34,796 bases of DNA, taken from the NCBI GenBank assembly GCA_963170055.1, contig CAUJGJ010000387.1, positions 155,001-189,796 of the forward strand. The letters run 5' to 3'. Shown here in pieces: positions 33,194-34,796 of the stretch. Source of the DNA: Halisarca cf. caerulea. Lineage: Eukaryota; Porifera; Demospongiae; Chondrillida; Halisarcidae. The notes beneath the pieces were generated by a model. That model searched no databases, was not told where the DNA came from, and saw only the letters and a program-made list of their open reading frames with translations. Position numbers and translations under genes: made by a program. Every line of letters starts with the position of its first letter. The stretch's first letter is position 1.

Positions 33194-34796
33194 TAGCTGC
33201 TAGGACGCTATGTATAACTAACGGTAACCAATTCTCAAAGGAAGAAAAACTGTGTTGAAAAATAGCTGTTTTGATGAACTTTGCCTTTGCCATGGGTCAA
33301 AATCATAGAGGATTCTCATGTAACTAGCATAAACAGAGTAGTGAACCATTTGAAAATTGTCTGTAGGATAGGTTATATATAACTAACTTGACAAAATTTA
33401 TAGGTAAGAAAACCGTTTTTTCTGCTATTTGAACTGCATAAATTTAGGATAAATGTGCATACATCGAAGAAATACCTGATTATATCACTTATCCCAGATG
33501 ATTTCAAAAATTTTGATAAACTGTATTCAGAAACAATGAAAACAGAAAGCAAGATGATCACAAGGAATTTTGACCCGTGGCAAATTCATTGTTTCTTTAA
33601 CCTCAGAGAAACAACCATTAATTTTCGTGATGTTAATGTGTACATAGGCTCAACATTACAAAGTCACCATCTCTTCCTATTCTGTTGATCTGTGAGATTT
33701 CTAATGTCATCTGAAAGACACTCAATGGTGCATCAAGAGCAGCTGCTAATTGATGACATTGACAACAAGTGCCGCCCACATTCCAAACAAGTAACAGGCA
33801 GTTATAAACACTCTGTTAGCACAGATTTTAGTGGATTAGCAAAGTCAATTTAATTCTGAATAATCTTTGGTCCACTAAACTGCCAAATTTTATTATTGCC
33901 AATATTTATTCACCCCGATTTCATGCAAATCACTAAAATAATGGTCGCTAATATTTCCGGTTGTATAATATGTAGTAGTGAGTACTGAAAATATCTGAGA
34001 TTTCAGCACATTATCCTGAGTTCCATGATAAAGCACAATTTTCTTCTATGCCTTTACTACCAATGCACTACCATGAGCACTCACTTCTGGGTTATCTGCA
34101 CAGGTTACCCTACTGTCTGAAATTTTTGTGGGATGTAAATTTTGCAGATCATTTGAAAGTCACCTGTGTGCATTTTTATTTTTGCAAATGCAGGCAGGGG
34201 TATTAATCAGGAAGCCAGGCTGAAAAAATGGTGTTGTATCTTTCACGCATTGAGGTGAAGATCTTGAATAACACATCAGCATACACTTGACAAGGCTAGG
34301 TGCTATTTCCAAAGCTGATTCTGAGGTCTAGAGGCTTGAATCATGTCCATCAGCTCGTCAATCTACTCCAGAGCAGCTCCAATAAACGTTTCCAGTGGAC
34401 AGCCCACTCTGGCTTCTGTGTAAGCTGACTTGAAAGATCTTAGACATCTTCGTTGACGATGATCAAGCGATTGATTGATCGATTATATATAATGCAAAAC
34501 CCAAAGTCATTTTCGAAATTCACAAAATTACTGTCCTGTAAAAGTTTCGAACCTCCAGGAATAAAGTTCAAACAGGGCACCTCAAATTATTGATTGTTTC
34601 TTCTTAGTCGACAAGATTTTTGCTCATTTTCTTTCTTGCTGGAGTAAAGATCTTATATTCAGAATCTGTGCATGATGATACTAAACTAGCAATTGTTTAT
34701 ATTTTCTGAAATGAGTTTGGAACACATAGCAGTTCATGCAGACTAAATTTGTCTTAGATGGATCTGTAGATCCCTCTCAATTCACATACAACTAAT
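33194..34796. other. Intron DNA with segments repeated from upstream introns
   Basis: No exon found. 34636-34710 matches 8571-8645, and 34763-34796 matches 30660-30690, same orientation. By analogy with 8244 a one-repeat exon might be expected near 34300-34410, but no ankyrin reading is present there on either strand. Confidence 0.55.

Noticed and set aside
34300..34410. A third one-repeat ankyrin exon predicted from intron homology to 8571
   Set aside because: No ankyrin reading with splice borders is present there on either strand.

Overview
This is eukaryotic, animal-type DNA. It has phase-0 ankyrin exons with GT..AG borders, very large introns, long (CA)n and (TA)n microsatellites, and a dense mix of LTR, non-LTR, Tigger-like and foldback mobile DNA. 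The protein families (ankyrin arrays, K02A2.6-like Mag/Gypsy polyprotein, OTU plus cysteine-rich protein) fit a marine invertebrate, and a sponge is my best guess. The species cannot be named from the sequence alone.

The only host gene I can support is an ankyrin-repeat gene on the + strand. Its exons lie at 5099-5200, 8244-8345, 20755-20958, 22105-22206 and 31633-31836. Each is exactly one or two 34-codon repeats (102 or 204 bp), all in phase 0, so they splice into one open frame of seven repeats. The second pair of exons (22105, 31633) duplicates the first pair (8244, 20755), including intron flanks. Neither end of the gene is in the window.

Layout. 1-775 and 2180-4243 are two 9-bp minisatellite arrays in opposite orientation. 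Between them are short hairpins (803-1103) and a broken OTU protease-like gene on the - strand (1283-2164), an arrangement like a foldback transposon. 6063-7140 is a broken non-LTR retroelement copy next to (TA)n. 9584-18253 is a small Tigger-like remnant of about 0.6 kb, split by two Ty3/Gypsy elements. One, at 9958-14523 on the - strand, has identical 224-bp LTRs and an intact 1352-codon polyprotein, so it is young. The other, at 14720-18194 on the + strand, is old, frameshifted and lacks integrase. 18560-19620 is the 3' part of a LINE abutting a tRNA-like sequence. 20004-20467 and 29357-30206 are terminal-inverted-repeat elements with related ends. 22418-23402 and 25236-28910 are two more copies of the non-LTR retroelement, again bordered by (TA)n or (TA)(TG)n; the larger one carries a 592-bp inserted element. 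Several strong palindromes (19911, 24115, 24784, 24973, 32061) look like small foldback elements.

Apart from the ankyrin exons, nearly everything here is mobile or simple-repeat DNA that has expanded the introns of that gene. Only the - strand Gypsy element looks capable of coding for a complete working product.
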